Source of the DNA: Bacteroidales bacterium
Lineage (GTDB): Bacteria > Bacteroidota > Bacteroidia > Bacteroidales > PUMT01
Reading direction: 5' to 3'
Length of the DNA: 6,799 nucleotides
Assembly (NCBI GenBank): GCA_007119075.1
Contig: SKQJ01000359.1
Location: 1 to 6,799, forward strand
Under the pieces are notes generated by a model. It had not been told where the DNA came from and searched no databases. It saw only the letters and a program-made list of their open reading frames with translations. The position numbers were made by a program, and so were the translations under genes. Shown in pieces: positions 6,395 to 6,799 of this stretch (within the stretch, counting starts at the first letter, position 1; each line of letters starts with the position of its first letter).

Positions 6395-6775
6395 ATGGAA
6401 TCCATCATAAGGGAAGGAACACCAAAGACGCCTTCAATCAGGTTTGACGCAGGAAAGGGCATTGTTGAGATCAGGGGCCGGTCAATTCCTGAAAATTCAA
6501 CAGAATTTTTTGAGCCGCTGGTCGACTGGCTTGACAAATACTCGGAAAATCCCGCGAAAGTCACTACTGTCAATATACATCTTGAATATTTCAATACAAG
6601 TTCATCAAAGAGCATACTTGACCTCTTCAAGAAACTCGAGGCGATCCACAAGTCAAACAATGAGGTTATCATCCACTGGTATTATGAAGAGGACGACGAA
6701 GACATGCTGGAAGCCGGCGAGGATTATGAATCAATCATCAGGATTCCCTTTAAACTGATTGAGGTACAGGATTGA
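6395..6775 (+). CDS. siaC: SiaC family regulatory phosphoprotein (DUF1987)
   Basis: The 126-residue protein belongs to the SiaC/DUF1987 family, single-domain switch proteins similar in logic to anti-sigma factor antagonists. Its N-terminal TPKTPSIRFD (9-18) is a family hallmark. The segment YFNTSSSKSILDLFKKLE (65-82) contains Thr68, at the same number as the threonine phosphorylated by SiaB in Pseudomonas aeruginosa. An acidic stretch EEDDEDMLEAGEDYE precedes the C-terminal strand, as usual in the family. It starts 16 nt after siaB and is surely co-transcribed with it. In Pseudomonas, unphosphorylated SiaC binds and activates SiaD; here no diguanylate cyclase is in view and the partner is unknown. 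The gene is complete; only 24 bases of the window follow its stop. Confidence 0.92.
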   Translation: MESIIREGTPKTPSIRFDAGKGIVEIRGRSIPENSTEFFEPLVDWLDKYSENPAKVTTVNIHLEYFNTSSSKSILDLFKKLEAIHKSNNEVIIHWYYEEDDEDMLEAGEDYESIIRIPFKLIEVQD

Positions 6776-6799
6776 TCTGCATTTTCCGGATCTTATCCC

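Noticed and set aside
6184..6672. 162-residue open frame on the minus strand
   Set aside because: It is antisense across the end of siaB and most of siaC, both of which are well supported by family motifs.

Overview
The window looks like a chromosomal segment from a member of the Bacteroidota (Bacteroidetes), probably near the Bacteroidales/Marinilabiliales. This rests on protein style (a secreted S41 protease with a long C-terminal extension, a stand-alone NadR-type kinase-like ATPase, a THUMP methyltransferase of the short RlmL type, and a SiaB/SiaC pair), on weak or absent Shine-Dalgarno sites before most genes, and on a TAnnTTTG-type promoter before siaB. The genus cannot be named from the sequence alone. 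All six genes lie on the + strand.

Layout. Positions 1-205 hold imperfect tandem repeats of about 61-62 bp, each opening with the palindrome CAGCATGCTG; the array probably continues beyond the left edge. An AT-rich leader with a hairpin (320-343) precedes guaA (369-1898, GMP synthase). A second, unrelated tandem array begins exactly at the guaA stop codon (1896): four full 53-bp units, one shortened 38-bp unit and one decayed unit, each able to form hairpins. After about 200 bp without a recognisable gene comes a close set of three genes: an exported S41 C-terminal processing protease (2378-3976), a P-loop ATPase of the NadR-like nucleoside kinase type (3992-4534), and a THUMP-domain RNA methyltransferase (4536-5687) whose likely TTG start uses a ribosome binding site inside the preceding gene. 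A 130-bp gap with a good Bacteroidetes promoter leads to siaB (5818-6378) and siaC (6395-6775). The last 24 bases hold no gene start.

How the genes work together. guaA is a housekeeping purine gene and seems to stand alone between the two repeat arrays. The protease, ATPase and methyltransferase are probably co-transcribed because of their tight spacing, but no shared pathway is evident. siaB and siaC are a partner-switching signalling pair: a GHKL-fold kinase and its phosphorylatable regulator, with the phospho-acceptor threonine preserved at residue 68. The cognate PP2C phosphatase and output protein are not in the window and may lie just downstream. The least explained items are the two repeat arrays and what the SiaB/SiaC switch controls in this organism.
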